The notes: generated from the letters alone by a model not told the origin. A stretch of DNA of 64,000 bases from Picochlorum sp. 'celeri' (GCA_010909725.1 JAACMV010000016.1:310001-374000), one strand, 5' to 3'; counted from the stretch's first letter, positions 11,534-24,430 are shown. A program made the numbers and translations.

Positions 11534-13654
11534 ATGATGGGCGATAGCAGTTTTAATATTCAACCTAGAGATATGTTTTCTAATGGAATGAATGAGGGTG
11601 GAGAAGGAGTATCTGGAAACCATGCCTTCGTCGTGGGAGAGGGCAGGAAGGAGGGGAAGGAGCGCTCTGTACGAATACAAAATGCGAGAGCCCGTTTGGG
11701 AAGGATTGGGAGGCTTGACAAGCATAACATGCCTGCTGAAGGATCAGAGCCCGTTGCTGAGGACCATGGTGAGGAATGCAATGTGTACATGAAGCATATG
11801 TTTCAATAATATCTGGATAATTTGCATGCACATGCAGGATTAGATGAAATGGCTTGGTCGCCAGTTGCTTCGCAGAAAAATATTTGCAGCGAGTTTTCCA
11901 AGTCCGTGAATTTGAATCAGAATAAAGCTGCAGTGTTCTCTCCTGGAAAGGATGATAGCGTTCGTACCAGAGGGAGAGAAAGGCGAACATTTGGCTTGCA
12001 CAGAAAGGTTCAGTATAATCGAGCGAACATGATCTCAATTCCAAATGTACCGATTCTTGGAGCACAAGATTCCCAGATACCTGCTCCTCGTGAGCAGGCT
12101 TTTAGAAGGAATATTCGCAGAGTAGTGAAATCTGCTGAAAAGGTGTTAGCACCAGGTGACAAACCTGTCTCACCTGTTTCTGCAGTGGGAAGCAAACAGT
12201 ATGATATTGAAGCCCAAAGGTTACGTATACGAGGGAATGAGGCTTTTAAAACGGGGGATTTCAAGATGGCATGTATCATGTATTCCAGGTCCATTTATGC
12301 TGTGAAAAAGTGTTCACCCAACTTGCATGTCGCAATGGGACTGCCACTTCTGTACTGCAATAGAGCTGCCTCGTATTTAGCTTTGGGTAAGCCTATTGAG
12401 GCTTTGCAAGACTGTGCTTCGGGCAAGGCGCTGGACTCTTCCTGTATAAAGTGTAGCATCAGAGCTTCCACATGCCTTATTCGAATGGGGCATTTTCCTG
12501 AAGCTAGAAAGGAGCTTCGAGGACTTGAGAGCCACGAGGAAGTCAGATCAAAGCTTTCAGAGATTGATGGGAGTGAAAAGAAGTTTCATACGTTCCTTAA
12601 AGCTGTGGGCATCGATCAGGATGAAAGATGCCATACTATTTTGTTCACAGATTCAGAGGCCATGATATCAGCATTCAAAAGTGTTGAAGCAATTTGTCCG
12701 CATTCAGAGTCTCTAAAGGCAGCAATTGTACTTGCACACATTAAAATTGGAGACTTTTCAAAAGCTGACAAAATTTTGGACAATATTCTACGAGAAAATT
12801 CATGCAACCCTCCCTTATGGGCTGGTTGGTGCAGAACTCAAACTTGTTTCTTCAAAGCTGACTACGTTCAATGTCATAAAAATATAGGGAGCTTGAATGA
12901 TTTGATTTCCCCAATTCAGCCAGACAGCGAGACAAGTGATTTAAAACTTCTGCATCAGATTGTCACCATACCTGATAAGGAATCTTTAATATCAATGCAG
13001 AAGAAAATCAACGAAGTCCAAATATTGAAGGATCAAGCCAATAGGCTGATGAGATTAAAATCTTATGGGGAGGCGATTGAATCTTACAGCCAGGCATTGT
13101 CAGTGAAAGGAGGTTTGTCACCAGCTATGGCAGCCATACTCCTGAGTAATCGGGCAGCAGCACATCATGCAGCTACAAATAAGGCCCTAGCCATGGCAGA
13201 TTGTTGTAGGTCGTTCTCAATTTTGCCGAATTATGCGAAAGCGCACTCAAGGCTGGCTACCATTTTGCATGAATTGGGATTTTTCAACGAGGCATTGAAA
13301 GAGATGTCAATGGCAATTCAGACAGCAGATCACCTTGATCAGAAGAAAGAGTATCTTTCGAGAATGGAATCCATGAAATTAGCGGCTTTACAAGGAAACA
13401 AGCCCGATTATTCCAGTCTTCTGGGAGTTTCAAGTGGAGTGGGCACAGGAGAGCAGATGAAAAGAGCATACAGGAAGCTAGCATTGAAACTCCACCCGGA
13501 TAAGGCAGCCTCCTCTGTTCAAATAGATAATCGATTGGGAGAAACAGGAATTGTTCTCGAGGACATTAAAATAAAGCAGAGCATAGTTGATCGGGCGACT
13601 TGGTTGTTCAAACTAATTGGAGAGGCATATGCAGCTTCTGGTACTGAACCATAG
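11534..13654 (+). CDS. TPR repeat / J-domain cochaperone (DNAJC7-like)
   Basis: Probable Hsp70/Hsp90 cochaperone of 683 aa encoded by two exons, 11534..11768 and 11838..13654, joined in frame through a Gly codon. The disordered N-terminus is about 200 residues. It is followed by TPR repeats beginning at LRIRGNEAFKTGDFKMAC, with CNRAASYLALGKPIEALQDC, and a second TPR block with NRLMRLKSYGEAIESYSQAL. A C-terminal J domain holds the essential HPD in LALKLHPDKA. The J domain is interrupted by an insert after HPD and ends close to the stop, so its last helix runs straight to the C-terminus. The layout resembles DNAJC7 and plant TPR-DnaJ proteins. It is convergent with XPO4, with stops 76 bp apart. 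Confidence 0.85.
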
Positions 13655-13730
13655 GCATCATGATCAAATGACATCAACATGTAAGAATATTTCAATTGCA
13701 CTCTCAAGACCGATAGATCCCAGTATTCAT

Positions 13731-16700
13731 TTATTGCGTTCTGACTACTCTCCTTATTTTGATTATACACGATCTAAACACAGGTAAGAATCGCTGCCTG
13801 GCATTTCTGTCTACAGAGGCATTTTGAAGGACACAAGACTTCAGGTCATCACAAGCAGACGATATTTGCTCTTGAGACTGTTGATTTTGGACTGCATGTA
13901 AGCACTTGTGTCTTATGTATTCAGAATAAAAAGCAGCGTCGTGTGCCATAATGTATAACACGGGCTCAGATGCCAGGTCTATGGAACCCACTCCTGCATC
14001 TTCAAATACTATTCGTGCAAGGATTATGTCATACAAGAAGACAAGGGCCTGTTTGCCCTCGATCAGGATATTTTCGCTCATCCCTGCAACATCTCCATGC
14101 AATCGAGATGACAAGCTAAATTTTGAAAATGCTGCAACGGCTTCGAAGACAGCAGAACTAGTTTCAGAGTCATCCTCTACTTTTAGTCCAAATGCAATTG
14201 CTTGCAAGAATGATATGAACGAATCAGGAGGAAGTTTAGCCACGTGCGATGCATAAACTTCCATCATATAGGCTAGAAGATGGAAAAAGGATTGCCGCAG
14301 AGGAGGCAATTTCAGATGCTCCACTGTCAGCAAAGGTATTATTGCCTGTATGCCTGTGAGAACTGCTGCGACAATGTCCTCATGTCTACACGTCTCTGCA
14401 CCGGTTATTTGAGTGAGAAGACGAATCAGGGACACCAAAGCCTCGCATTCATCTTCAAAGTGGTCTCCAACTAGCCCAGCACTTTTAATGCTGAAATTAA
14501 TCTTGTCAGAAGAGTGCACCTGAATAATTTCTATTGCCCATGTGAATAAATGCATTGAGGAGGAGTCATTCAAGAATGCAGAATGGTATTCAACAATATC
14601 TGCAGCAAGATCCAGTATCGTGTTGTAAATATTTCTATGTTCCTTTGATTGCTTTAGGATTTGCAAGATTGCTGGAAAGCATTGGCTCATTCCTAGCATT
14701 ATTATTTCATGGCAGGTTGAGCTACTGCATCTTGCAGCTCCTCGAAAACCTGAGAGGGCGTTCACCGTATAAGAAATGTTTTCAGGACGATTGAATGCAT
14801 CTTTCTTCATAGAAGCAGATGAGATCAATTTATTTCCATGCCATGCTACCAGATCTCTGATATATTGCATGGCCTGGTTGTCAGTAGAGGTACTGTAGCA
14901 AGTGCAAATCAGGTTTGCAATTTCAAAGTGAACCTCTGCATCGAGCAATTTCATCTCTGTTGACTCTGACACGTATAGATGAATAAGATTATTCCATGCT
15001 GAGCATTGAGAAACTACGGTGCGCAACCCCTTGTACTTCACAAGAGGCTTCAGCAAGTTATGACAAATAGCTAGATGCAAAGCCCGGTCACCTGGATATT
15101 TTGGCAAAGAAAGAAGAGCCAACTCGCAAAATAGGTTCACAATAGGCGTGCCTTCTTTATTTGAACTGAAAACAAATTCGGTCCAGTCCAGTCCAGGTGC
15201 AGCGTCCTTGCAGTCTGGTAGGAGATATGTCTGAGACCATCTCCCCAAGGCCTTACAAAGTTCTTCCACAAGCCTGCTACTAGCTATCCCTGACTCAATG
15301 GCTCCCTTCACGTCCATACCAAACATGATCATGGATGAAGATACTTTAATTACTGCATTCTCTCGTATATTGTGGCGAAGAATAGTGTCGATCAAGTTTT
15401 GAGGGACTTGGGGAGTCTCGCCATCTCCTGAGTCAGCAAGCACAAATGAGATCATCCTTAGGAGCCAGCATATTTTTTCCAAAGGGACACTTGGATCCGA
15501 TCCATTCGATACACTTTGTTGCAAATGATGTATGCTCGTTTCAAAGCTCTCTATTAATGCGGGAATTGAATATTGGCATGACGAACGTCCAATTGCAGCA
15601 AGACCTGAGAACAAGGAATCTGAATAGGCTTCTTCATCCCCTTCATAATCCTGTTCATCTGAATATACGTCCCTAGATACTTCATAAAGCTCTTTATCTT
15701 TCAGTGCATTGAATACGGAGCTGGTACACTGGCAAAACTGCTCATACAATGGCCCAAGGTGGCCATGTAAGTCAAAGTCTGATGAGTATTCAGTCCACAT
15801 TTCCACCAGAAGCTCCAAACATTCCTCACAGGCATCATTCCCTCGCTGTACATCATATACCATTGCGTTTGTTATGGATCCAAGATTTATTAGCATTAAA
15901 TTGCCATCAGGCAGGTCGATATTATCCTCCATCAATGCCTCAGCAAACTTTTTCAATGGGTGTGTTGTAGCTACAAGTGCAAAGATGCGGCACATTCCCA
16001 AAACCAAATCTCGATTTGCAGAAACATATGATGATATGGCAGCAATATTTCCTTCTAATTGCATCAGAATTGGCAGGCATAGCTTCAGCAGATGTCTAAT
16101 ATGGCCCACTGAACTTGACATACTTGAAGGTCCAAGGCCAAGTGAAGCTCTTCGTCCCTCATCCAAAAATATGGCCCCTTGCATTAAAGCCAGGTTATTC
16201 GTCAACTGTAGGAATGTAAACATGATGGGACTTTCCCGTAGTGCACTGCTGCCGCAGAAAGCAGAGACTAAATCATTAAGAAATTCCAGAGGCCAGGCAG
16301 ACCCTGGTTGTCCAAGTAAAGCCTCTCGCCATGATTCTGGTGGCCTCACTTGCATATTGATATCTTTACGACGCATTCTATTCTCATTTTGTGATGAGTC
16401 CCACGCCAAAAGAGCTGACAATAAAGAGAGGCTTGCACTGCAAAGACCCATGTCTTGCCCCAAAACTGCAAGCTTGTGCGTGGACTGTGCACAAGCCAAA
16501 GCCCAATTCAAAATTTTAGGTAAAAAGTTTTTTTCTAGATCATTTTTGCACTGATAATGATACTCCCATGGAAGCCCCATCTCTCCAGCTGTCTCTGGAT
16601 TAAACTCAACAATGACTGCAACCATCAACTCCACAGCTCTGCATTTTGCAACTGGAGACGACTGTTGCTCTGAAGTAATTTGTGCAATCTGACCCAGAAT

Positions 16701-17179
16701 TGATTCTTTGTCGTTGCTGTTCAAATCGCCCCATATACGCTTCATGAGTGTTCCAGCACATGCACCTAATTGCCTGATCACCACAGCTGACATGTCTGCT
16801 CTGTCTTGCACACACATGGACATCAAATACTGAATCAATGCAAATCGGGTCTCTTCATTGAGTACTGTGTCCCATTCTCGTATGCTAGCATCTCTCAGGG
16901 CTGTTACTGCCTGAAACTGCGCAGCGGCATCCTTTGAATTCTCCAAAATATACTTGCAGGCATCATATGGCTGAGGGCTAGACCGAAATTCCTGCAACGT
17001 TTTCTCTGCCACCACATGCTGAGAGGGATCCTGAAATTAGAGAGAAATCATCATCACATGGCTCATACCACGTCAGAAACAACAATGTGCATTATCATGC
17101 AGCTAGCTCGACGTCGCAACCATACCTGCAAGTCTCGACAAGCGCCCTCGATGACCCGTAAAACTGTTGAATGATCCAT
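13731..17179 (-). CDS. XPO4: Exportin-4
   Basis: Importin-beta-family nuclear transport receptor. In animals XPO4 exports eIF5A and Smad3 and imports Sox factors, in a Ran-GTP-dependent way. There are two exons: a short first exon 17179..17126 (18 codons) and 17030..13731, separated by a 95-nt intron, for a total of 1117 aa (human XPO4 is 1151). The N-terminal region with EKTLQEFRSSPQPYDACKYI followed by FQAVTALRDASIREW matches the XPO4 N-terminal HEAT repeats. The rest is continuous HEAT-type helical sequence with no other domain. The family-wide length and the N-terminus make XPO7 or XPO1 unlikely. Confidence 0.88.
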
Positions 17180-17621
17180 GAACAGGTAGTTTATTATGTT
17201 TTTTCATTCATATATGAATGCTGCAACGCTTTCTGTGCCAAAAGAAACCAGAACTTGAACTATTTTCCAGCACTCACAAGACTGCAATACCCTGCAACCA
17301 GAGTTCTCTGCATTGAAACGCAATCCCAAGAGTAGTAGAATAAACCTGGCCTGAATTGTAAATATTTATTTATGAGTCGTCCACACACTTGTTCGTAGCA
17401 TGGCCGCCTATGGACAGAAGCAATCATTCCCTCCCAACATGCAAGTCAGGATTTTTTCCACAAATGGAAGTGCGCGCCTTGCGATTAACAATCGTGATCA
17501 AGAGAGGGTACGCTTCCCTTGGCAACCATGCTGAAATTTTGGTTTATTGCTACTTTTTCCGGGGGGTTTGAAAGAGCTACATCTCGCATCTTCGGGAGAA
17601 GGCCACTGATCGTTTGTCGCC
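17180..17621. other. Intergenic region, divergent promoter
   Basis: These 442 bp separate the divergent starts of XPO4 and the AP beta-adaptin gene. No ORF with family resemblance, RNA gene or repeat is visible. Presumably it is a bidirectional promoter. Confidence 0.6.
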
Positions 17622-20470
17622 ATGGGAGACGGGAAGTTTTTCTCCTCCACCAAGAGAGGTATAGGCTACAAATTTGGGTGGCTTGTGTGATAATCAATAT
17701 TTAATACATTCCATTGTATCGCAGGAGAGATCCAGGAGTTCAAGCAGGAGTTGAATAGCCTCGATAAATCTAAACGGAAGGATGCGGTGAAAAAAGTGAT
17801 TGCAGGTACGGGTATGGCGTCATTTTCTCGTATCAAATCATAAATATTCCCAACAATATGAGTTTTCATGCAGCGATGACTGTTGGAAAGGATGTAAGCT
17901 CTCTCTTTCCTGACGTTGTAAACTGTATGCAAACAGAGGATATGGAGCTGAAGAAATTGGTGTATCTATACTTGATCAACTATGCAAAGACACAGCCAGA
18001 GCTTACTATCATGGCTGTGAATACGTTTGTCAAGGATTCTCAGGATCCTAACCCACTGATTCGGGCTCTTGCTGTGCGGACAATGGGTTGTATCCGAGTG
18101 GATCGTATAACCGAGTATCTCTGCGACCCTTTGGAAAAGTGCTTAAAAGATGATGATCCTTATGTAAGGAAGACTGCAGCTGTTTGTGTGGCAAAGCTAT
18201 ATGATATCAACTCTGACCTTGTGGAGGATAGGGGATTTCTTGACTCCCTCTTGAAACTCCTTGGTGACGCAAATCCTATGGTCATTGCGAATGCAGTAGC
18301 TGCCTTGAGCGAAATTTTTGACGGTCAGAAGTCGTCCTTTTTGGACCAAAGTTCTTTGACGAAGCTTTTGCGAGCACTGAATGAGTGTACGGAATGGGGA
18401 CAGGTTTTCATCTTGGATGCAGTCACTGGTTATGATGCAGTTGATGGGGATGAAGCTGAAACAATCATTGAGAGAGTTCTTCCTCGATTGCAGCATGCGA
18501 ATCCTGCAGTTGTTTTATCAGCTGTGAAGGTTATATTGAAAAATATTTCTCTGATTGAGAATATGGAGGTGGCTGTTGCAGTCTCAAAGAAACTCGCTCC
18601 TCCTCTTGTAACTCTATTGAGTGCAGCACCTGAGATTCAGTATGTTGCGCTGCGATGCATCAATTTGGTGATACAAAAAGTACCAGAGGTTCTCGAGCAC
18701 GAAGTTCGAGTATTCTTTTGCAAATATAACGACCCCAGCTACGTCAAAATAGAGAAACTAGAAATTATGGTCCAGTTGGCAAGAGAGCCGACAGTAGATC
18801 AAGTCCTGTTGGAATTCAAAGAGTATGCCACGGAAGTTGATGTGGACTTCGTCAGACGGTCTGTCCGAGCAATAGGAAGATGTGCAATCAGTATTGAATC
18901 TGCCGCAGAGAGATGCGTTAATGTTCTCATAGAACTCATCGAAAGTCGAGTCAGTTATGTTGTTCAGGAAGCAGTTGTGGTCATCAAAGATATTTTCAGA
19001 AGATATCCAAATCGCTATGAAAGCATAATTTCTATTTTGTGTGAGAATCTAGACTCCTTAGATGAGCCTGAGGCACGAGCCTCTATGGTATGGATAATTG
19101 GAGAGTATGCAGAAAGAATTGATAATGCAGATGAGCTTCTTGAGCAGTTCCTAGAGTCGTTTCCGGAGGAGACGGCTGCTGTACAGCTTCAATTAATGAC
19201 TGCTGCTGTCAAATTGTTCCTGAAGAAACCGAGTGAAAGGCCACAGCAATTGATTCAGTTGGTGTTAACGTACTCTACGCAAGAAACTGATGACCCTGAT
19301 CTCAGAGACAGGGCGTTTATCTATTGGAGACTTCTATCAACAGATCCTGAAGTTGCAAAGCAAGTTGTTCTCGCAGAAAAGCCTGTCATTGAGGATTCTA
19401 GAAGGCATATGGACCCAATTTTGCTGAACACACTTCTGGAGGAACTTGGATCATTATCGTCTGTTTTCCATAAACCTTCAGCCACGTTTGTGAGTAGGTC
19501 CAAACTTGCTGTTCAGAAAGCTCGGGATCTAGCACCGCCCAGAGAGGCAGCGGATGATGCAGGTAACATTGGAGTTTCCTCAGATGTGAAAGCCGAAGAC
19601 CCAGTGGCCAGTCAGCCACAGGCCATGCCTGATTTGTTAGGAGACTTGCTTGATTTAAGTGATGAGCCTGCAGTCCCTCAGCCAGTCGCACACTCGGCGG
19701 ATATTGACCTTTTGGGAGATTTAACTCTAGAGGATACAATTGTCGGTCCATCCATGGTAGCGAAAGAAAGAGAGATGAGCATTTTACTGTCCTCAGAGAG
19801 AGGAAAGGGCCTTGAGATTCGTGGCAGGATATCTAGCTCTGAAGATGGGTTGGTTTATGATCTAATATTGGAAAATAAAAGTGCGGGCCAGACGTTGGAT
19901 GGCTTTATGATCACATTGAATAGAAATTGGTTTGGCCTCTCTCAGGTGAAACAGTCTCTAGATATTGGTGCTATCCCAGTTGGATCCTCTGAACAAGTAC
20001 AAGTCAAATTAACTCAGAAAGATGCCATGCTTCGGGATGATGGAAAGTTCTCATGTGCTCTTCAGATTGCTGTGAAAAACAATCAACAGGGTGTTTTGTA
20101 CTTTGAGGGTGAAGTGCCTTTGGAGGAGATGTTCTCTGCCAACGAAAGTATCAGTTCCATAAGCATGTTTGATGAAGTCTGGGAGTCCCTCATAGCCTCT
20201 GAGAGTGTTGATTTCTCACAAGCATCCAATATCAGTGGGACGATGCTCTCCAGGTTATCGTTGAGCGGAATTAATAAGCTCTCTGATAGATTAGAAAATG
20301 GATCAAGAGTTCATTTACTGGTCACTCTAGTGCATATGGGTAGTCAGTCACAAAATGTGCTGGTCAAAGTTATAGAAACCCAAAATGGGTCGAGCATTGT
20401 GGTCCGTAGTGGAATCGATTCTTTATCTAAAATAGGAGCTACTACGATTCATAGAATGCTTTTGGAATGA
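17622..20470 (+). CDS. AP-1/AP-2 complex beta subunit (beta-adaptin)
   Basis: Large subunit of a clathrin adaptor complex acting at the trans-Golgi network or plasma membrane. Three exons (17622..17658, 81 nt after the first intron, then 17874..20470) encode 904 aa. The N-terminus [18 protein letters not shown] and the segment [19 protein letters not shown] are diagnostic of beta1/beta2 adaptin. The trunk of alpha-helical repeats runs to about residue 570. The hinge holds two clathrin-box-like acidic stretches ([11 protein letters not shown] and [10 protein letters not shown]), and the C-terminal appendage (ear) is complete. As in plants, one gene may serve both AP-1 and AP-2; the sequence does not decide this. 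It is convergent with CHMP6, with stops 41 bp apart. Confidence 0.93.
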
Positions 20471-20511
20471 AAATACTGTAATTATGGTAATAAAACACTT
20501 CAACAGCTTCT

Positions 20512-21254
20512 TCATGCCCCCACCAGAACTGGCAGATGCTTTTTCTTTTCAGTTGCGCCATTGGGTATGCTCGTCGGAACCTCAGGATATCCATCATTGA
20601 GCTTATTGTTATCTTCAGCATCTATTGCTTTCTGCTCTAGCTCCAGTTCAGCTTCGCTTACCACCAAATCACTATTCAACTGTATTTGAGCCAAACAAGC
20701 TTCTATTTGTTGCTGTTTTTCCCTTGCCTCCTTAGTATCCTCCATCAAAATACCTATTTCCGTTACAGTGACAATTTTCTGTAGCTCTTTGATTGCTGCA
20801 TTCCCATCTTTCAATGCGTCTACTACATGCCCTACTGTCTGCTGTTCACTCAAGTGCAACAACTGCATCATGACCAAATCCTCATTAGAATACGTCACCA
20901 AACATTTAACCCTCCAAACACGTGGATCTTACCATACTTTCTACTTGAAATACTTGCTGCTCGCATCTACATAACATTTTTTCTTCCAAAACCACTTGTT
21001 TCAAGACTAGTTTGGCCCTCTTTGGTTTGCCCTGAGCTACAAGCTCTTTTACAACTGCACGTCCATCGACTATTTTACTCTCTAAAGCCCTTGACATGCT
21101 GTCTAACTTCTTTTTCAGCGACTTCAGGTCCAAAACAGCCTGATCTGCTGTAGATATGCTTTGCCTGCAAAACACGACAGAGTTACACTTCCAGTTCACT
21201 GTGTCCGAACGAGACGAATCATTTTACAGACCTAAAGCACAATGCATTGCCCAT
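20512..21254 (-). CDS. VPS20: ESCRT-III subunit CHMP6 / Vps20
   Basis: Membrane-remodelling subunit that links ESCRT-II to ESCRT-III polymerisation on endosomes. A 23-nt first exon (21254..21232) encodes MGNALCF, giving an N-myristoylation-type MGN start as in CHMP6. Exon 2 starts at 21164 and carries the SNF7-domain helices (ISTADQAVLDLKSLKKKL; KPKRAKLVLKQVVLEEKML). A third exon begins most likely after ATGATGCAG near 20868, which makes the helix alpha3/alpha4 spacing equal to that of human CHMP6. The region DALKDGNAAIKELQKI followed by ILMEDTKEAREKQQQIE aligns with the autoinhibitory/MIM part. CHMP7 was considered, but its long N-terminal half is absent. Confidence 0.85.
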
Positions 21255-21489
21255 CTCATACAAATTTTATGATTGAAATGTCTGGCAGCGCAATTTCTGG
21301 AGTTGAAGAACACGAATGCAGTCGACGAAGAATATTTTGGAATTCCAAACTTCGAAGCTGTCCAGCTGGATGGGGCGCAGGGTGTCCCGAATTCGGGCAG
21401 GGTGAGATTTCATCATGGGATGCGCTGGTACTTGCAATTCCTTCTTGGGGAAAGCTTTAAGATTAAAATTAAAGAAAAATAGCGCTCGG

Positions 21490-22149
21490 ATGGGCTCTCA
21501 TACATGGGTTCGTGATGAGAAAAAGTCCGGTAGGGGCAAAACTCAAGTTGTTGGTGTTCCTGTGGTCGTTCCAGTCGGCCATAAGAGGAAATTACAGTGG
21601 AAACGTGATGATAATGACCATGAAAAAGTAGAATCTGATCAGAATAGGGTCAAAGACCAGGAGAATGGGAGAAAATTGCGAGAAGAAGAGGCAGTGAAGA
21701 AGAAGAAGAGGCTGTTGGAACTGAAAGCCCAAATTGAACAGAAAGAGAGACAACTAGCCGAGAAAAAGATTCAAAAACTAGAAAGTGATGATATAGCTGT
21801 CGAAATGGTGGAAAATGAGGAGCGATTAAAGCAAGAAAGGCGGTTGAAATTTGAAACAAGCTTTGCAGATGCATTTGAGAGTGCAAGAGAAAGCCTTGCA
21901 AAGGATATTAAAGCATCAAAAGAGAAGATATCGTTCGCTGGACAAGAAGAGATTGATAGAATTTTAAGTGCTAAGTCTGATTATTCGGTGTTGGGTCTAT
22001 CCCCAGGGGCTGATGGAGCACAGATTCGGAAAAGATATAGGCAAATTGCTGTCACTGTGCATCCTGACAAGTGTAGTCATCCAAAAGCAAACGAGGCTTT
22101 CCATAAAATTGTCCTTGCTTACAGAAATTTATCTAGATATGTGGGATAG
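21490..22149 (+). CDS. Coiled-coil protein with C-terminal J domain
   Basis: Small J-domain protein of 219 aa. The first ATG of the frame is at 21490. The frame runs open upstream to about 21415, and another frame is open further 5', but neither has a family match. A Lys/Glu-rich coiled coil covers roughly residues 40-130. A compact C-terminal J domain starts at SDYSVLGLSPGADGAQIRKR, keeps HPD (VTVHPDK), and ends after the third helix with FHKIVLAYRNLSRYVG. There is no signal peptide, zinc finger or TPR. J proteins of this layout (DNAJC8-like, with a terminal or near-terminal J domain and coiled coil) often work with Hsp70 on nuclear RNP complexes, but that is only an analogy. The stop codon lies 15 bp from that of the convergent ATP-grasp gene. 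Confidence 0.75.
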   Translation: MGSHTWVRDEKKSGRGKTQVVGVPVVVPVGHKRKLQWKRDDNDHEKVESDQNRVKDQENGRKLREEEAVKKKKRLLELKAQIEQKERQLAEKKIQKLESDDIAVEMVENEERLKQERRLKFETSFADAFESARESLAKDIKASKEKISFAGQEEIDRILSAKSDYSVLGLSPGADGAQIRKRYRQIAVTVHPDKCSHPKANEAFHKIVLAYRNLSRYVG

Positions 22150-22164
22150 ACTTGTTGTATTTAA

Positions 22165-24108
22165 TCACTCGATGATAATGCTCGACTGTATTTCTTGTTC
22201 GATGCTCTTGACATACGCAATAGCCTCATCCACAGTGGGTTTTGTGACAAGGAGCTCGCATACCCATGTTGGGAGACCATCCTTAGCCCCCACTACCTTG
22301 GTACCTGGATCAGCCAGGGGACGGGCATACAGAATATCCTTTTCATTGGAGAACTTTGCCAAATGGTCATTATTCTTCAATATGCCACTCTTCATGGCAT
22401 TCACAGAGTACTCTGCCACATTGATCAATGGCTTGGAAGCAGTTGGTGGGTTTGAAGGAAGACCAGCGGCGCAAAGAAGTGCTTCCTCAACAAGATCAAC
22501 ACCCCAAACAATCTGATTCATTGTCCTCACAGGACCTCCGCCCATTCTGCAGTTGACCTCAATCAGGCGTGGCCCTCGTGAGGTGTACTTGCCTTCAACA
22601 TGGAACACTCCATTGACGAAGCCCAGAGCTTTAACTGTTTTCACTGAGAGTTCCATCAATTCTTTCTGTTGATACAAGGGTAAAATACTGGGCGCGTTAG
22701 AACCTGTCTCCAAAAAGTAAGGCTCCACTGTAGGCCAGTTATCAGTCACAGCACCATAGACTGCCTCGCCTTCACTCATGACGACATCAACGTCGACTTC
22801 TGGACCATCCAAATATTCCTCCATCATAATTGTTGTGCGGATCCAAGATGATGCATTACCCGGATCAGTTTCTTCCTGATCATCTCCCTGCTGCAGAGCA
22901 CCAGCAATAATCTTTGCACCAGCAAGCTCCTTTGTGACTTTTGCATAGCATTTCTTCAAATCTTCGAAAGAGTCTACTCTGACAACCCCAATGGAAGCTG
23001 CACCATAGATAGGCTTGATAACAGATGGATATCCAACATGTTCCGAGGCCTCCTCAAGCTGTGATGCACTTTCGATCAAGAAATTCTTTGGAGTTGGCAA
23101 GTTTTCCTCTGCCATCCTGCGGCGAGTTGCATGTTTGTCTCTTGCATCATCCACTGCCGATGGGGGGTTGCCGGGTAAACCAAGCTGCTCTGCCAACCTA
23201 GCAACGAGAGGCATGGCCATTTCAGAGAATGACACAATTCCATCCAACTCTCCCAGCTCTTTCTTTGTGTCCCGTATTTCTTGCAATGCCCTCTCAAATA
23301 CAGTATCTGCGTCTGACATATCTAGAGGGATAAATTTCTCGATGATATTTTCTTCCACAAGATTCTTACTCCAAGAATCTGGTCCGTCAATGATAACAGA
23401 CCTTACACCCAGCTCTTTTGCCTTCTCAAACACAAACCTTTTCCCCGAATACCCAGCAGTGACAAATACGATCACCGCACCACGTAATACATGCCTGCGC
23501 AACTTTCTTCCTTCGAGAGACCTGCTGGATACCATGCTCTTTGGCATGGAGGACAGCAAATTGAGGGTTGGAGACAAGGGAGTTTCTGAGAAAACATGTT
23601 CCCTCTCTGAAAGGGATAGAGCTTTGGGCAAAGACCCGATGACTGCCTCTGTCAAAAAGTTGGAGGTCATCTTTGAATCTCTCTGCAACAAGTGAAATGG
23701 CCGTGAGATGGGTTTCTGAGAAAAAGACACCTTGCTCAAGACATACCAGTGAAGAAGGCACCTTCTCCCTGCCGCTGCGAATGCTGTAAGGGTTCAACTC
23801 AAAATCCTGCAAATGTGAGATACATCATTATTCGGGGTATTGGTCACACGTCAATTTCAGACGTCGCGTACAGTGACACCAGGAAGCACGGAAGTCGGAG
23901 CGCTTCCAGCAAGGGACGATTTCCGGTCCAATGAGAACTCTTGCAGCTTTTTGGCAATTTCTCCCGACATTTCTTGAGGGTTTGGGCTCAGGCAAGGAAA
24001 CGAGGACGTGTCGACTTCGAAACCCTTGTCAGATTGCCCTACCTCCCCACCTTGGCCTTGAGGCACGGAGAGTGCGGCCGTGAGAGCGCTCTTTTTCGAT
24101 TTATCCAT
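22165..24108 (-). CDS. ATP-grasp ligase, carnosine-synthase-1-like
   Basis: Probable ATP-dependent carboxylate-amine ligase (dipeptide or related amide bond synthesis), 604 aa from three exons. Exon 1 starts at ATG 24108, exon 2 is 20 codons, and exon 3 is 23682..22165; the joins ACT|GTACGC and CTG|GTATGT keep frame. An N-terminal extension of about 130 residues precedes a pre-ATP-grasp domain (FVTAGYSGKRFVFEKAKELG), then the ATP-grasp core with YPSVIKPIYGAASIGVVRV, acidic metal-binding residues in EEYLDGPEVDVDVV, and the catalytic strand RLIEVNCRMGGGPVR followed by WGVDLVEEALLCAAG. The last motif resembles animal carnosine synthase (CARNS1) and bacterial relatives. Mycosporine-glycine synthase (MysC) is also ATP-grasp and was considered, but I cannot confirm it. 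Substrates are unknown. Confidence 0.65.
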
Positions 24109-24430
24109 ATCTCTGTTCAAGTTAAAATGATTATGAATCGATTCACAGGAAAACGTGCTTCCACGTTGCTGATGAGATGATCATAATGTAAGGACGCGCG
24201 TCCCCTTGGCAAGTATCCTTGCCATCGATGGCCTGGGCCTATTGAGAGCCCCGATTGCGATCGACTCATCTACTGGGCCAGGTTGACTTCACTTCAGTGT
24301 ACGCATATGTCACGTATTTAGAATCTGATCAAGGACGCAGAATGTGTTTCCATCAGGTGCGCTAATTCGTTTACAAGACACTATTCTCAAAATTTCAATG
24401 CAAATTTAGAATGAAATGATTGCAGTATTA
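24109..24430. other. Intergenic region
   Basis: These 322 bp lie between the start of the ATP-grasp gene and the stop of the PP2A B'' gene, both on the minus strand. The stretch should hold the 3' UTR of PP2A B'' and the promoter of the ligase. No coding or RNA feature was recognised. Confidence 0.5.

Noticed and set aside
15709..16554. Plus-strand open frame of 281 codons
   Set aside because: It is antisense to the middle of XPO4, with no domain and Ser/Lys/Arg-rich composition expected from a shadow frame.
20512..21254. CHMP7 as an alternative identity
   Set aside because: The N-terminal MGN myristoylation-type start and helix spacing fit CHMP6, and CHMP7's long N-terminal half is missing.
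23015..23695. Plus-strand open frame of 226 codons
   Set aside because: It is the complement of the ATP-grasp ligase coding sequence.
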